A program made the position numbers and the translations under genes. Below the pieces are notes generated by a model. That model was not told the DNA's origin. It worked only from the letters and a program-made list of their open reading frames with translations, and made no database searches. Of a stretch of DNA of 64,000 nucleotides, positions 18,445-28,136 are shown one piece after another (position 1 is the first letter of the stretch; each line of letters begins with the position of its first letter). Source of the DNA: Streptomyces leeuwenhoekii (lineage in GTDB: Bacteria; Actinomycetota; Actinomycetes; Streptomycetales; Streptomycetaceae); assembly GCF_001013905.1 (NCBI RefSeq), contig NZ_LN831790.1, forward strand, positions 5,966,001 to 6,030,000. Reading direction: 5' to 3'.

Positions 18445-18493
18445 CGGGCGGAAGCGACCGCTTGAAGCCAACCGTTGGAAGGGGGCCGCTCGC

Positions 18494-19303
18494 GTGAGTG
18501 TGCTCGACGAGATCATCGACGGAGTCCGTGCCGACCTCGCGGAGCGGCAGGCGCGCGTCAGCCTCGACGAGCTCAAGGAGCGCGCGGCCAAGGCTCCCGC
18601 ACCCAAGGACGGCCGGGCCGCGCTGCGCGGCGACGGCGTCAAGGTGATCTGCGAGGTCAAGCGCTCCAGCCCGTCCAAGGGCGCGCTGGCCGCCATCGCC
18701 GACCCGGCCGGGCTCGCCGCCGACTACGAGGCGGGCGGCGCGGCCGTCATCTCCGTCCTCACCGAGCAGCGCCGCTTCGGCGGCTCGCTCGCGGACCTGG
18801 AGGCGGTCCGGGCACGCGTGGACATCCCCGTGCTGCGCAAGGACTTCATCGTCACGTCGTACCAGCTCTGGGAGGCGCGGGCGCACGGCGCCGACCTGGC
18901 GCTGCTGATCGTCGCCGCCCTCGACCAGCCGGCCCTGGAGTCGCTCATCGAGCGCGCCGAGTCCATCGGCCTCACCCCGCTCGTCGAGGTGCACGACGAG
19001 GACGAGGTCGACCGCGCGGTCGACGCGGGCGCCAAGGTGATCGGCGTCAACGCCCGCGACCTGAAGACGCTCGAGGTCGACCGGGGCACCTTCGAGCGCG
19101 TCGCCCCGGAGATCCCGGACCACATCGTCAAGGTCGCCGAGTCCGGCGTCCGCGGCCCGCACGACCTGATCGCCTACGCCAACGCCGGGGCCGACGCCGT
19201 CCTGGTCGGCGAGTCCCTCGTCACCGGCCGCGACCCGAAGGCCGCCGTCGCCGACCTGGTGGCGGCGGGCGAGCACCCCGCACTGCGGCACGGACGCGGC
19301 TGA
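18494..19303 (+). CDS. trpC: Indole-3-glycerol phosphate synthase
   Basis: Single-domain InGP synthase of 269 aa, with no fused TrpF. It ring-closes CdRP to indole-3-glycerol phosphate. The motifs [13 protein letters not shown] with the catalytic Lys, [31 protein letters not shown] and [11 protein letters not shown] follow in family order. GTG 18494 begins [19 protein letters not shown], typical of the actinobacterial enzyme. It is the first gene of the trpC-M-B-A group. Confidence 0.97.
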   Translation: MSVLDEIIDGVRADLAERQARVSLDELKERAAKAPAPKDGRAALRGDGVKVICEVKRSSPSKGALAAIADPAGLAADYEAGGAAVISVLTEQRRFGGSLADLEAVRARVDIPVLRKDFIVTSYQLWEARAHGADLALLIVAALDQPALESLIERAESIGLTPLVEVHDEDEVDRAVDAGAKVIGVNARDLKTLEVDRGTFERVAPEIPDHIVKVAESGVRGPHDLIAYANAGADAVLVGESLVTGRDPKAAVADLVAAGEHPALRHGRG

Positions 19304-19311
19304 CCCCCCGG

Positions 19312-19327
19312 TAGGCTTGCCCCGATG
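19312..19327 (+). promoter_or_regulatory. Leaderless-type promoter in front of trpM
   Basis: TAGGCT (19312-19317) is followed after 7 bases by ATG 19325, just behind the trpC stop. It could start a second transcript covering trpM, trpB and trpA. Confidence 0.5.
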
Positions 19328-19537
19328 ACTCCGACGGCCCCTGTGACGACCACGGACCGGTACGCCCGCCTCGCGCGCGGCTGCCGCCCCCGTGGCTGTC
19401 GCGCGCCCGCGCGTCGCGTGCACGGCCGACGCGTCCGGTACGTCATCGGTGACGAGCCCGGACAGGTCAACGGCCGGCGATGGTGCGGCCCTGCGAGGGG
19501 CGCGGGGAATCACGCGGCACGCGGCACCGCCGGGTGA
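19325..19537 (+). CDS. trpM: Small basic protein TrpM (tryptophan biosynthesis modulator)
   Basis: A 70-aa strongly basic, Cys-containing protein lying between trpC and trpB, the position of trpM in Streptomyces. The core RLARGCRPRGCRAPARRVHG and the following YVIGDEPGQVNG agree with what I recall of TrpM proteins. In S. coelicolor trpM has been reported to influence tryptophan metabolism and differentiation; the mechanism is unclear. The C-terminal 20 residues look less conserved. The start is supported by the leaderless promoter element. Confidence 0.75.
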   Translation: MTPTAPVTTTDRYARLARGCRPRGCRAPARRVHGRRVRYVIGDEPGQVNGRRWCGPARGAGNHAARGTAG

Positions 19538-19628
19538 GCGCGCCGACGCGTCACGGCCGGATGCCGGCCGCCTGACCACCCCGCCCCCACGGCGAACCGT
19601 GTCCGCACACTCACCGTGAGGTCTCACC

Positions 19629-20911
<1,283 letters not shown>

Positions 20912-20915
<4 letters not shown>

Positions 20916-21727
20916 GCGGGAACGTGCGGCTGCTGAACGACACCCTCGCCGCGGCGAGGTCCGAGGGCCGGTCCGCCCTCATCGCCTATCTCCCGGCCGG
21001 GTTCCCCACCGTGGACGGCGGCATCGAGGCGGTCAAGGCCGTTCTGGAGGGCGGTGCCGACATCGTCGAGGTCGGCCTGCCGCACAGCGACCCGGTCCTG
21101 GACGGCCCCGTCATCCAGACCGCCGACGACATCGCCCTGCGCGGCGGTCTGAAGATCGCCGACGTGATGCGCACCGTCCGCGAGGCGCACGCGGCCACCG
21201 GCAAGCCGGTCCTGGTCATGACCTACTGGAACCCGATCGACCGCTACGGCGTCGAGCGCTTCACCGCCGAGCTCGCCGAGGCGGGCGGCGCCGGGTGCAT
21301 CCTGCCCGACCTGCCGGTGCAGGAGTCGGCGCTGTGGCGGGAGCACGCCGACAAGCACGGGCTCGCCACCGTCTTCGTGGTCGCGCCCAGCAGCAAGGAC
21401 GAGCGGCTCGCCGAGATCACCGCGGCGGGCAGCGGCTTCGTCTACGCCGCCTCCCTCATGGGTGTCACCGGCACCCGCGAGTCGGTCGGCTCGCAGGCCG
21501 AGGACCTGGTGCGGCGCACCCGCGCCACCACCGACCTGCCGGTCTGCGTCGGGCTCGGCGTCTCCAACGCCGCCCAGGCGCGTGAGGTCGCCGGCTTCGC
21601 CGACGGCGTGATCGTCGGCTCCGCCTTCGTGAAGCACATGCTGGACGCCCCGGACCACGCGGCCGGCCTCGAGGCGGTCCGCGCGCTGGCGGGCGACCTC
21701 GCCCGCGGCGTGCGCGGGCAGGCGTAA
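20912..21727 (+). CDS. trpA: Tryptophan synthase alpha chain
   Basis: Cleaves indole-3-glycerol phosphate to indole, which passes through a tunnel to TrpB; 271 aa. The catalytic Glu lies in [12 protein letters not shown] and the catalytic Asp in the following VLDGPVIQ. The phosphate site [13 protein letters not shown] and the YWNPIDRYG strand are present. GTG 20912 overlaps the trpB stop. A strong hairpin follows at 21770. Confidence 0.98.
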
Positions 21728-21769
21728 CGGACCGCACGGCATGCGGGTCCCTCGTACGGGTGGACCTGG

Positions 21770-21800
21770 AACCGGGGAGGCGCGGTGCGCCTCCCCGGTT
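21770..21800 (+). terminator. Perfect 14-bp hairpin between trpA and the dsbA-like gene
   Basis: AACCGGGGAGGCGC (21770-21783), a GGT loop, then GCGCCTCCCCGGTT (21787-21800), followed by CGTTCT. It lies 42 bases after trpA and ends only 13 bases before the next GTG start. Besides ending the trp transcript, it could occlude or shape the leader of the next gene. Confidence 0.75.
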
Positions 21801-21813
21801 CGTTCTGCGGGGT

Positions 21814-22590
21814 GTGAGCGAGAAGAACCGTGACGGAAAGCGCACGGCCCGAGAGCGGCTGGCGATGGAGCGCGAGAAGCAGAAGAGCGCGGAGAAGCGA
21901 CGGCGCGCGCTGATCGTGGGGGCGAGCGTGGTCTGCGTCCTCGGGCTCGCGGCGGTCATCGGCGTGATCGCCGCCAACGCGGGCAAGGACGACGGCGGCG
22001 ACACGGCGGGCCCCGTCGTCGCTCCCTCCGGCGCCCAGGGCGAGGACAGCCTCGTGATCCCGGCCGGCCGGGCGGGCGCCGGGCCGACGCTCACCATCTG
22101 GGAGGACTTCCGCTGCCCGGCCTGCAAGAACTTCGAGCAGCGCTACCGCTCGACGATCCACGAACTGACCGAGGCCGGGCAACTGAAGGTCGAGTACCGC
22201 CTGGCGACGATCATCGACGGAGGCATGGGCGGCAGCGGTTCGCGCAGGGCGGCCAACGCGGCGGCCTGCGCCCAGGACGCCGGGAAGTTCACGCCGTATC
22301 ACGACGTGCTCTACGACAGCCAGCCCCCGGAGACCGACGACGCGTTCGGCCGCAACGACAGGCTGATCGAGCTGGCCGGGAAGGTCGACGGCCTCGACAC
22401 ACCGGCCTTCCGCCGGTGCGTCGAGGACGGCACCCACGACAGCTGGGTCGAGAAGTCCAACGAGACCTTCCGCAACAGCGACCACACCGGCACCCCGACC
22501 GTGCTGCTGGACGGCCGGAACATCTACCGGGACGGCTCGCTGACACCGGCGAAGCTGAAGCAGATGGTGCAGGACGCGAACAAGGGATGA
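21814..22590 (+). CDS. DsbA-family membrane-anchored thioredoxin-like protein
   Basis: A 258-aa extracytoplasmic protein. A charged N-terminus of about 35 residues precedes one membrane segment (RRALIVGASVVCVLGLAAVIGVI), then a DsbA-like thioredoxin fold. The active-site motif is C-P-A-C in WEDFRCPACKNFEQRY. A second conserved block, GTPTVLLDG, carries the cis-Pro. It probably forms or isomerises disulfides in exported proteins. GTG 21814 keeps the conserved charged head; ATG 21865 is an alternative. It is followed by lgt. Confidence 0.88.
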   Translation: MSEKNRDGKRTARERLAMEREKQKSAEKRRRALIVGASVVCVLGLAAVIGVIAANAGKDDGGDTAGPVVAPSGAQGEDSLVIPAGRAGAGPTLTIWEDFRCPACKNFEQRYRSTIHELTEAGQLKVEYRLATIIDGGMGGSGSRRAANAAACAQDAGKFTPYHDVLYDSQPPETDDAFGRNDRLIELAGKVDGLDTPAFRRCVEDGTHDSWVEKSNETFRNSDHTGTPTVLLDGRNIYRDGSLTPAKLKQMVQDANKG

Positions 22591-22675
22591 GCCGCCGGCG
22601 GCGCCCGCCCGTTATGGACCCGTAGCCGGGCTGCCCGCCGCGGGTCCCGCCCGGCACGGTAGCGTCGACCCTGCC

Positions 22676-23677
22676 ATGGAACTTGCCTACATTCCCAGCC
22701 CGTCGCGCGGGGTGCTGTATCTCGGCCCCGTTCCGCTGCGCGGCTACGCGTTCTGCATCATCATCGGCGTCTTCGTTGCCGTATGGCTCGGCAACAAGCG
22801 CTGGATCGCCCGGGGCGGGCGGCCCGGGACGGTGGCCGACATCGCGGTCTGGGCCGTTCCCTTCGGCCTGGTCGGCGGCCGGCTCTACCACGTGATCACG
22901 GACTACGAGCTGTACTTCAGCGAGGGCCGCGACTGGGTGGACGCCTTCAAGGTCTGGGAGGGCGGACTCGGCATCTGGGGCGCGATCGCGCTCGGTGCGC
23001 TGGGCGCCTGGATCGGCTGCCGGCGGCGGGGCATCCCGATGCCCGCCTACGCCGACGCCGTCGCGCCCGGCATCGCCTTCGCGCAGGCCATCGGCCGCTG
23101 GGGCAACTGGTTCAACCAGGAGCTGTATGGGCGGGCCACCGACCTGCCGTGGGCACTGGAGATCACCTCGTCGGCGGACGGCCGGGAGCCGGGCACCTAC
23201 CATCCGACGTTTCTGTACGAGTCGCTGTGGTGCATCGGTGTCGCACTGCTGGTGATCTGGGCCGACCGCCGCTTCAGGCTCGGACACGGACGGGCGTTCG
23301 CCCTCTACGTCGCCGCCTACTGCGCGGGCCGCTTCTGGATCGAGTACATGCGCGTCGACGACGCCCACCACATCCTCGGTCTGCGGTTGAACAACTGGAC
23401 CGCGCTGCTGGTCTTCCTGCTGGCCGTGACGTACATGGTCGTCTCGGCGCGCAAGCGGCCGGGCCGGGAGCCCGTGGTCGAGCCGGGCGCCGGGTCCTCC
23501 GGCGGCGGCGAGGAGGACGGCGAGACGGACGACCCGTCCGGCTCCGACGCCGCCGCCTCCGGCTCCGCCGGTTCCGCGGGCTCCGCCGATTCCTCCGGTT
23601 CCTCGGGTGCCGCCACGAGCGGCCAGGGCGGCGAGGGCAAGACGCCGGACAAGGCCGACTCGGCCGGCAAGGGCTGA
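22676..23677 (+). CDS. lgt: Prolipoprotein diacylglyceryl transferase
   Basis: Integral membrane enzyme of 333 aa that attaches diacylglycerol to the lipobox Cys of prolipoproteins. The Lgt signature GRWGNWFNQELYG lies near residue 140, and the essential HPTFLYES block near residue 180. About seven membrane segments cover residues 15-260. The last 70 residues are a Ser/Gly/Ala/Glu low-complexity tail seen in actinobacterial forms and probably cytoplasmic. A TAGCGT -10-like hexamer at 22660 precedes ATG 22676. Confidence 0.95.
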   Translation: MELAYIPSPSRGVLYLGPVPLRGYAFCIIIGVFVAVWLGNKRWIARGGRPGTVADIAVWAVPFGLVGGRLYHVITDYELYFSEGRDWVDAFKVWEGGLGIWGAIALGALGAWIGCRRRGIPMPAYADAVAPGIAFAQAIGRWGNWFNQELYGRATDLPWALEITSSADGREPGTYHPTFLYESLWCIGVALLVIWADRRFRLGHGRAFALYVAAYCAGRFWIEYMRVDDAHHILGLRLNNWTALLVFLLAVTYMVVSARKRPGREPVVEPGAGSSGGGEEDGETDDPSGSDAAASGSAGSAGSADSSGSSGAATSGQGGEGKTPDKADSAGKG

Positions 23678-23700
23678 CGGACGGCCGCACGCCACAGGTC

Positions 23701-23737
23701 GCCGAGGGCGCCCGGGGACGTCCCGGGCGCCCTCGGC
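23701..23737. terminator. Perfect 16-bp hairpin between convergent lgt and the CitE-like gene
   Basis: GCCGAGGGCGCCCGGG (23701-23716) and its exact complement (23722-23737) enclose a 5-base loop. It sits between two convergent stop codons and should act in both directions. Confidence 0.85.
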
Positions 23738-23741
23738 CCGT

Positions 23742-24668
23742 TCAGGGGCGGCGGGCCAGCGACAGGGTCCGCCGCGCCGCCGCCACCACGGCCGCGTCGA
23801 CGAAGCGGCCGTCCGCCAGTGCCTGGGCGCCCGGCCGGACCGTCGCCGCCTCCACGATCGCCGCCGCCTCCTCCAGCTCCCGCTCGGTGGGGAGATAGGC
23901 ACGCTCGATGATCGGGAGCTGACGGGGGTGGATCGCGGCGCGGCCCAGGAAGCCCAGGGCCCGGCCGCGGGCGCAGGAGGCCGCCAGGCCCTCCAGGTCC
24001 CGGGTGTCGGGATGGACCGACTGCGCGGGCGGGGCCAGGCCCGCCGCGCGCGCCGCCACCACCACCCGGGAACGGGGCCAGTCCAGGCCGGTCTCCTCCC
24101 GCACCCCCAGGTCCGCCCGGAGATCCGCCTCGCCGAGCCCGATGCCGTGCAGGGCGGGGTGGGCGCAGGCGATCGGGTACGCCCGCTCCACGCCCAGCGC
24201 CGACTCCAGGAGCGCGTACAGCGGCGGGCCGCCCCCGCCGGGCCGGGCGGTGGCCTCGGCGACGGCGGTGATCTGCTCCGGGCAGGTCACCTTCGGCAGC
24301 CGCAGCCCGGACAGGCCGGGCAGACCGGCCAGCGCCTCCAGGTCCGCCCGCGCCAGCGGCCCGTCCAGGGCGTTCACCCGGACGTGGACCGGCACCGGAT
24401 GGACCTCGCCGAGCAGTTCGGCGGTGGCCGCGCGGGCGTACCCCTTGCGGTCCCGGGCGACCGCGTCCTCCAGGTCGACCACCACCACGTCGGCGCCCGA
24501 CGCCAGCGCCTTGGCCACCACCTGCGGGCGGTCGCCGGGCGCGTACAGCCAGGTCAGCGGGAGGGCGGGCGGCCGGCCCGGGGCGGGGGCGGGCGCGGCG
24601 CGGCGCGCGGCGGAGCGCGGGCCGCCGTCGGTGCCCGGGGGTTTCACGGCGGTCGTCGTACGGCTCAT
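23742..24668 (-). CDS. CoA ester lyase of the HpcH/HpaI (CitE-like) family
   Basis: A 308-aa (beta/alpha)8 protein of the citrate-lyase-beta/malyl-CoA-lyase superfamily. These enzymes cleave or hydrolyse CoA thioesters such as (S)-citramalyl-CoA or malyl-CoA with Mg. Visible are LYAPGDRPQVVAKALASGADVVVVDLEDAV (metal and substrate Asp/Glu), VRVNALDGP, LRLPKV and LGEADLRADLG. A 30-residue Ala/Pro-rich head precedes the barrel. ATG 24668 overlaps the stop of the CoA transferase. It is the last gene of the seven-gene minus-strand unit. Confidence 0.88.
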   Translation of the reverse strand: MSRTTTAVKPPGTDGGPRSAARRAAPAPAPGRPPALPLTWLYAPGDRPQVVAKALASGADVVVVDLEDAVARDRKGYARAATAELLGEVHPVPVHVRVNALDGPLARADLEALAGLPGLSGLRLPKVTCPEQITAVAEATARPGGGGPPLYALLESALGVERAYPIACAHPALHGIGLGEADLRADLGVREETGLDWPRSRVVVAARAAGLAPPAQSVHPDTRDLEGLAASCARGRALGFLGRAAIHPRQLPIIERAYLPTERELEEAAAIVEAATVRPGAQALADGRFVDAAVVAAARRTLSLARRP

Positions 24669-25882
24669 ACGGCGCCCTCCTCGCGCAGCGCCTTGACGTC
24701 GGTCCGGCTCAGGCCCAGCTCGGCGAGGACCTCCTCGGTGTCCGCGCCGTGCGGGCGGCCCGCCCAGCGGATCGCGCCCGGGGTGGCGGACAGCCGGAAG
24801 AGGACGTTCTGCATGCGCAGCGGGCCCAGCTCCGGGTCGTCGATAGTGGCCAGGGTGCCCAGGGCCCGGTACTGGGGGTCGTTCATCACGTCCCGGACGT
24901 CCTGCACCGGGGCGACCGCCGCCTCGGCCCTCTCGAAGGCGGCCAGGACGTCGGCGCGGCTGTGGCGGGCGATCCAGCCGCCGACCGCCTCGTCCAGGAG
25001 GTCGGCGTGCCGGGCCCGGCCCGCGCCGGTGGCGAACCACGGCTTGTCGATCAGCTCGGGGCGGCCCACCAGCCGCATCACACGCTCGGCCACCGACTGG
25101 GCGGAGGTCGAGACGGCCACCCAGCCGCCGTCGGCGGTGCGGTAGGTGTTGCGCGGAGCGTTGTTCTGGGAGCGGTTGCCGGTGCGCGGCTGGACGTGGC
25201 CGAGCTGGTCGTACCAGATCGGCTGCGGCCCCAGCACGGTGAGGATCGGCTCGATGATGGCCATGTCGACGATCTGTCCCTCGCCGGTGCGCTCCCGGGC
25301 GGCGAGCGCGGTCATCACGGCGTACGCGGTGGCCAGGGCGGCGATGGAGTCGGCGAGGCCGAACGGCGGCAGGGTCGGCGGCCCGTCCGGTTCCCCGGTG
25401 ATCGCGGCGAAGCCGCTCATCGCCTCGGCGAGGGTGCCGAAGCCCGGCCGGTGCGCGTACGGGCCGAACTGGCCGAAGCCGGTGACCCGGGCGAGCACCA
25501 GGCGCGGATTGACGGCGGACAGCTCGTCCCAGCCGAGGTCCCACCGCTCCAGCGTGCCCGGGCGGAAGTTCTCCACGATCACGTCGGCGGTCGCGGCGAG
25601 ACGGAGCAGGGTCCTGCGGCCGCCGGGCTTGGACAGGTCCAGGGTGATGGTGCGCTTGTTGCGGCCCAGCAGCTTCCACCACAGGCCCACGCCGTTCTTC
25701 GACGGGCCGTGGCCGCGGGACGGGTCGGGTTTGGCGGGGTGCTCGACCTTGACGACCTCGGCGCCGAAGTCGCCGAGCATGGTGGCGGCGAGCGGACCGG
25801 CGAACAGGGTGGCGAGGTCCAGGACGCGCAGGCCGGTCAGGGGTGCGGGGCGCGTGCGCGCCTGGGGGCTGGTGGGGCTCAC
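24665..25882 (-). CDS. CaiB/BaiF family CoA transferase (class III)
   Basis: A 405-aa formyl-CoA-transferase-like enzyme that moves CoA between carboxylic acids. The N-terminus has LRVLDLATLFAGPLAATMLGDFGAEVVKVE, then RNKRTITLDL, and the catalytic Asp in GQIVDMAIIEP near residue 180. With the downstream lyase it suggests activation of an organic acid as a CoA ester followed by C-C cleavage or hydrolysis. GTG 25882 overlaps the kinase stop (GTGA) and the gene overlaps the lyase by 4 bases. Confidence 0.92.
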   Translation of the reverse strand: MSPTSPQARTRPAPLTGLRVLDLATLFAGPLAATMLGDFGAEVVKVEHPAKPDPSRGHGPSKNGVGLWWKLLGRNKRTITLDLSKPGGRRTLLRLAATADVIVENFRPGTLERWDLGWDELSAVNPRLVLARVTGFGQFGPYAHRPGFGTLAEAMSGFAAITGEPDGPPTLPPFGLADSIAALATAYAVMTALAARERTGEGQIVDMAIIEPILTVLGPQPIWYDQLGHVQPRTGNRSQNNAPRNTYRTADGGWVAVSTSAQSVAERVMRLVGRPELIDKPWFATGAGRARHADLLDEAVGGWIARHSRADVLAAFERAEAAVAPVQDVRDVMNDPQYRALGTLATIDDPELGPLRMQNVLFRLSATPGAIRWAGRPHGADTEEVLAELGLSRTDVKALREEGAV

Positions 25883-26772
25883 GACGCGTACCTCGCCTCG
25901 ATCTCGGAACGGTGGGGCATCGACGCGGAGGCGCCGGGCCGCTGCACGGACAGGGACGCCGCCGCGGCCGCCCACTCCAGCGCCGCGCGCACCGGGCGGC
26001 CCTCGCCGAGGGCGACCGCGAGCGCGCCGGCGAAGGTGTCGCCGGCGCCGGTGGAGTCCACGGCGGTGACCCGGGGCGCGGGGACGGTCAGCGGCTCGGC
26101 GCCGCGCGCGGCGTAGAGGCTGCCCGCCGCGCCCAGCGTGACGACCACCTCGGGCACCCGCTCCAGCAGCGCCGCCGCCGCCTGCCGCGGGTCGGTCAGG
26201 CCGGTGAGCGCGGCGGCCTCGTGCTCGTTGGGGAGCAGCAGGTCGGTGGCGTCCAGGAGGTCGGGCGGCAGCGGCCGGGCGGGGGCGGGAGTGAGGATCG
26301 TACGGACCCCGTGGGCGCGGGCGGCCCGGGCGCCCGCGACGACCGCGGCGAGGGGGATCTCCAACTGGAGCAGCAGCGAACCGGCGGAGGCGATGAGGGA
26401 CTCGTCGCCGGGGAGGAGGTGGTCGACGGTGCCGTTCGCGCCGGGGACCACCACGATCGCGTTGCCGCCCTCGTCGTCGACGACGATGTGCGCGGTGCCC
26501 GAGGGGCCCTCGGTGGTGCGCAGATGGCCGGTGTCCACGCCGGACGTCTCCAGGCAGGAGCGCAGCCGGGAGCCGAAGGCGTCGTTGCCGACCGCGCCGA
26601 TCATCGACACCGCGCCGCCCGCGCGGGCCGCGGCGATGGCCTGGTTGGCGCCCTTGCCGCCGGGGATCGTACGGAACTCCCGTCCCGTCACGGTCTCTCC
26701 GCGCTGCGGGGCCTTCTCGACGTAGGCGACGAGGTCCATGTTCGTGCTGCCGAGCACGACGATGTCGGTCAT
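25879..26772 (-). CDS. rbsK: PfkB-family carbohydrate kinase (ribokinase type)
   Basis: A 297-aa sugar kinase closest to ribokinase, which makes ribose 5-phosphate from ribose and ATP. PfkB signature 1 is GGKGANQAIAAARAGG near residue 40, and signature 2 with the catalytic Asp is DSTGAGDTFAGALA near residue 250. The opening block VVLGSTNMDLV is typical of RbsK. No ribose ABC transporter or RbsR is adjacent. Instead it lies directly after four ADP-ribosylglycohydrolase genes and overlaps the last by 4 bases, so ribose or a riboside released by them is a likely substrate. Confidence 0.9.
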   Translation of the reverse strand: MTDIVVLGSTNMDLVAYVEKAPQRGETVTGREFRTIPGGKGANQAIAAARAGGAVSMIGAVGNDAFGSRLRSCLETSGVDTGHLRTTEGPSGTAHIVVDDEGGNAIVVVPGANGTVDHLLPGDESLIASAGSLLLQLEIPLAAVVAGARAARAHGVRTILTPAPARPLPPDLLDATDLLLPNEHEAAALTGLTDPRQAAAALLERVPEVVVTLGAAGSLYAARGAEPLTVPAPRVTAVDSTGAGDTFAGALAVALGEGRPVRAALEWAAAAASLSVQRPGASASMPHRSEIEARYAS

Positions 26773-28136
26773 GGGCGGGTGGCCTCCCGGTGGGTGAGGT
26801 GGGCGAGGGCGTCGAAGCCGGTGCCGTCGAAGTCGGCGACGGAGGTGGACAGGCGGTTCTTGAGCGGGGCGGTCCAGCGGTCGGGGAGGGCGGCGGGGGA
26901 GCCGGCCAGCAGAGCGGCGACGCTCCCGGCGGTCGCGCCGTTGGAGTCGGTGTCCCAGCCGCCCGAGACGACCCGGCAGATGGAGCCGGTGAAGTCGCCG
27001 CCGGCATGGGTGAGGGCGGCGGCGATCAGGGCGGTGTTGGGGACGGCGTGCACCCAGTGGTGGGCGGGGGAGTGGGCGGCGTGGAGCGCGTCGACCACGT
27101 CGTCGAAGTCGTCGTGGGTCTCGGCGAGCCGGACGGCGTGGCGGACGGCGCGGGCCAGGCGGGAGCCGGGCGGGACGATGGTGAGGCCGGTGCGCAGGCA
27201 GGCGTGGACGTCGTGGGAGCCGGTGGCGGCGGCGGCGATGACGGCCGACACGAACATCGCCGCGTACACGCCGTTGGCGGTGTGGGTCAGGACCGCGTCG
27301 CGGTGGGCCTGTTCGGCCGCGGCCGCCGGGTCGCCGGGGTTGGTCCAGCCGTGCAGGTCGGCGCGGATCAGGGCGCCGATCCACTCGCGGAAGGGGTTGC
27401 GGTGGCGGGCGGTGAGCGGGGGCTCCAGGCCGCAGAGCAGGTTGCGGTAGGCGACGCGCTCGGCGGTGAAGGCGCGGCCGGCGGGCAGCTCGTCCAGCCA
27501 GACGCGGGCCACGTCGGCGGTGGTGAAGGACCGGCCGTGCCGCTGGAGGAGGAGCAGGTTCAGCAGCGGGTAGTTGAGGTCGTCGTCCTCGGGCATGCCG
27601 TCGATGTGCTCGGCCAGGGAGGTCGCCGCCGAACGGCGGTTCCAGGGGTGGCGCGCGGCGAGGTCCGCGGGGACGCCGCGGGCGGTGAAGTACGTGGCCA
27701 GCGGCCAGTTCCCGGTGGCCCGGGCGAGGCTGCGGATGCCGTCGAGGGGGAGTTTCTCGACGGGTTTGCCGAGCAGGCAGCCGACGGCCCGGCCCAGCCA
27801 GGCGGCCTCCAGCCGGGGGCGGAGCGGGGCGGAGAAGGCGGGCTCGGAACGGGCCGGCCACCGCGGGCAGCGGGCCCTGATCCGGTCCAGGTCCGTCGGC
27901 TCGTCCTCCGCCAGCGGGCTGGGCAGCTCCGCCAGTTCGTCCAGGAGGTCCTCGGCCAGCAGGCGCAGATGGCGGGAGACCGGCCCGGGCGACGCGCCCG
28001 CCCGGGCCGGCGCGTCACAGCCGCCCGCCGCCCGCCAGCGCGCCGCGATCGCCGACGGCTCCCGGCCGTCCAGGGCGGCCTGGCGCAGCTCGTGGCCGAT
28101 CAGGTCCTCGGGCTGGACCCAGGTCAGACGGAGCAC
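26769..28136 (-). CDS. ADP-ribosylglycohydrolase family protein (fourth of four)
   Basis: A 455-aa member of the ARH/DraG family, which remove ADP-ribose from proteins or small acceptors using two Mg ions. The usual N-terminal glycine-rich motif appears as GRAVGCLLGKPVEKLP near residue 135, after an unusual 130-residue N-terminal extension. The first metal motif is EDDDLNY instead of TDDT, and the second is GGWDTDSNGATAG, so the two-metal site looks complete but variant. GTG 28136 has GGAGG six bases upstream and overlaps the preceding gene by 13 bases. Large family members of this variant type may act on non-protein substrates. Confidence 0.9.
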   Translation of the reverse strand: MLRLTWVQPEDLIGHELRQAALDGREPSAIAARWRAAGGCDAPARAGASPGPVSRHLRLLAEDLLDELAELPSPLAEDEPTDLDRIRARCPRWPARSEPAFSAPLRPRLEAAWLGRAVGCLLGKPVEKLPLDGIRSLARATGNWPLATYFTARGVPADLAARHPWNRRSAATSLAEHIDGMPEDDDLNYPLLNLLLLQRHGRSFTTADVARVWLDELPAGRAFTAERVAYRNLLCGLEPPLTARHRNPFREWIGALIRADLHGWTNPGDPAAAAEQAHRDAVLTHTANGVYAAMFVSAVIAAAATGSHDVHACLRTGLTIVPPGSRLARAVRHAVRLAETHDDFDDVVDALHAAHSPAHHWVHAVPNTALIAAALTHAGGDFTGSICRVVSGGWDTDSNGATAGSVAALLAGSPAALPDRWTAPLKNRLSTSVADFDGTGFDALAHLTHREATRP

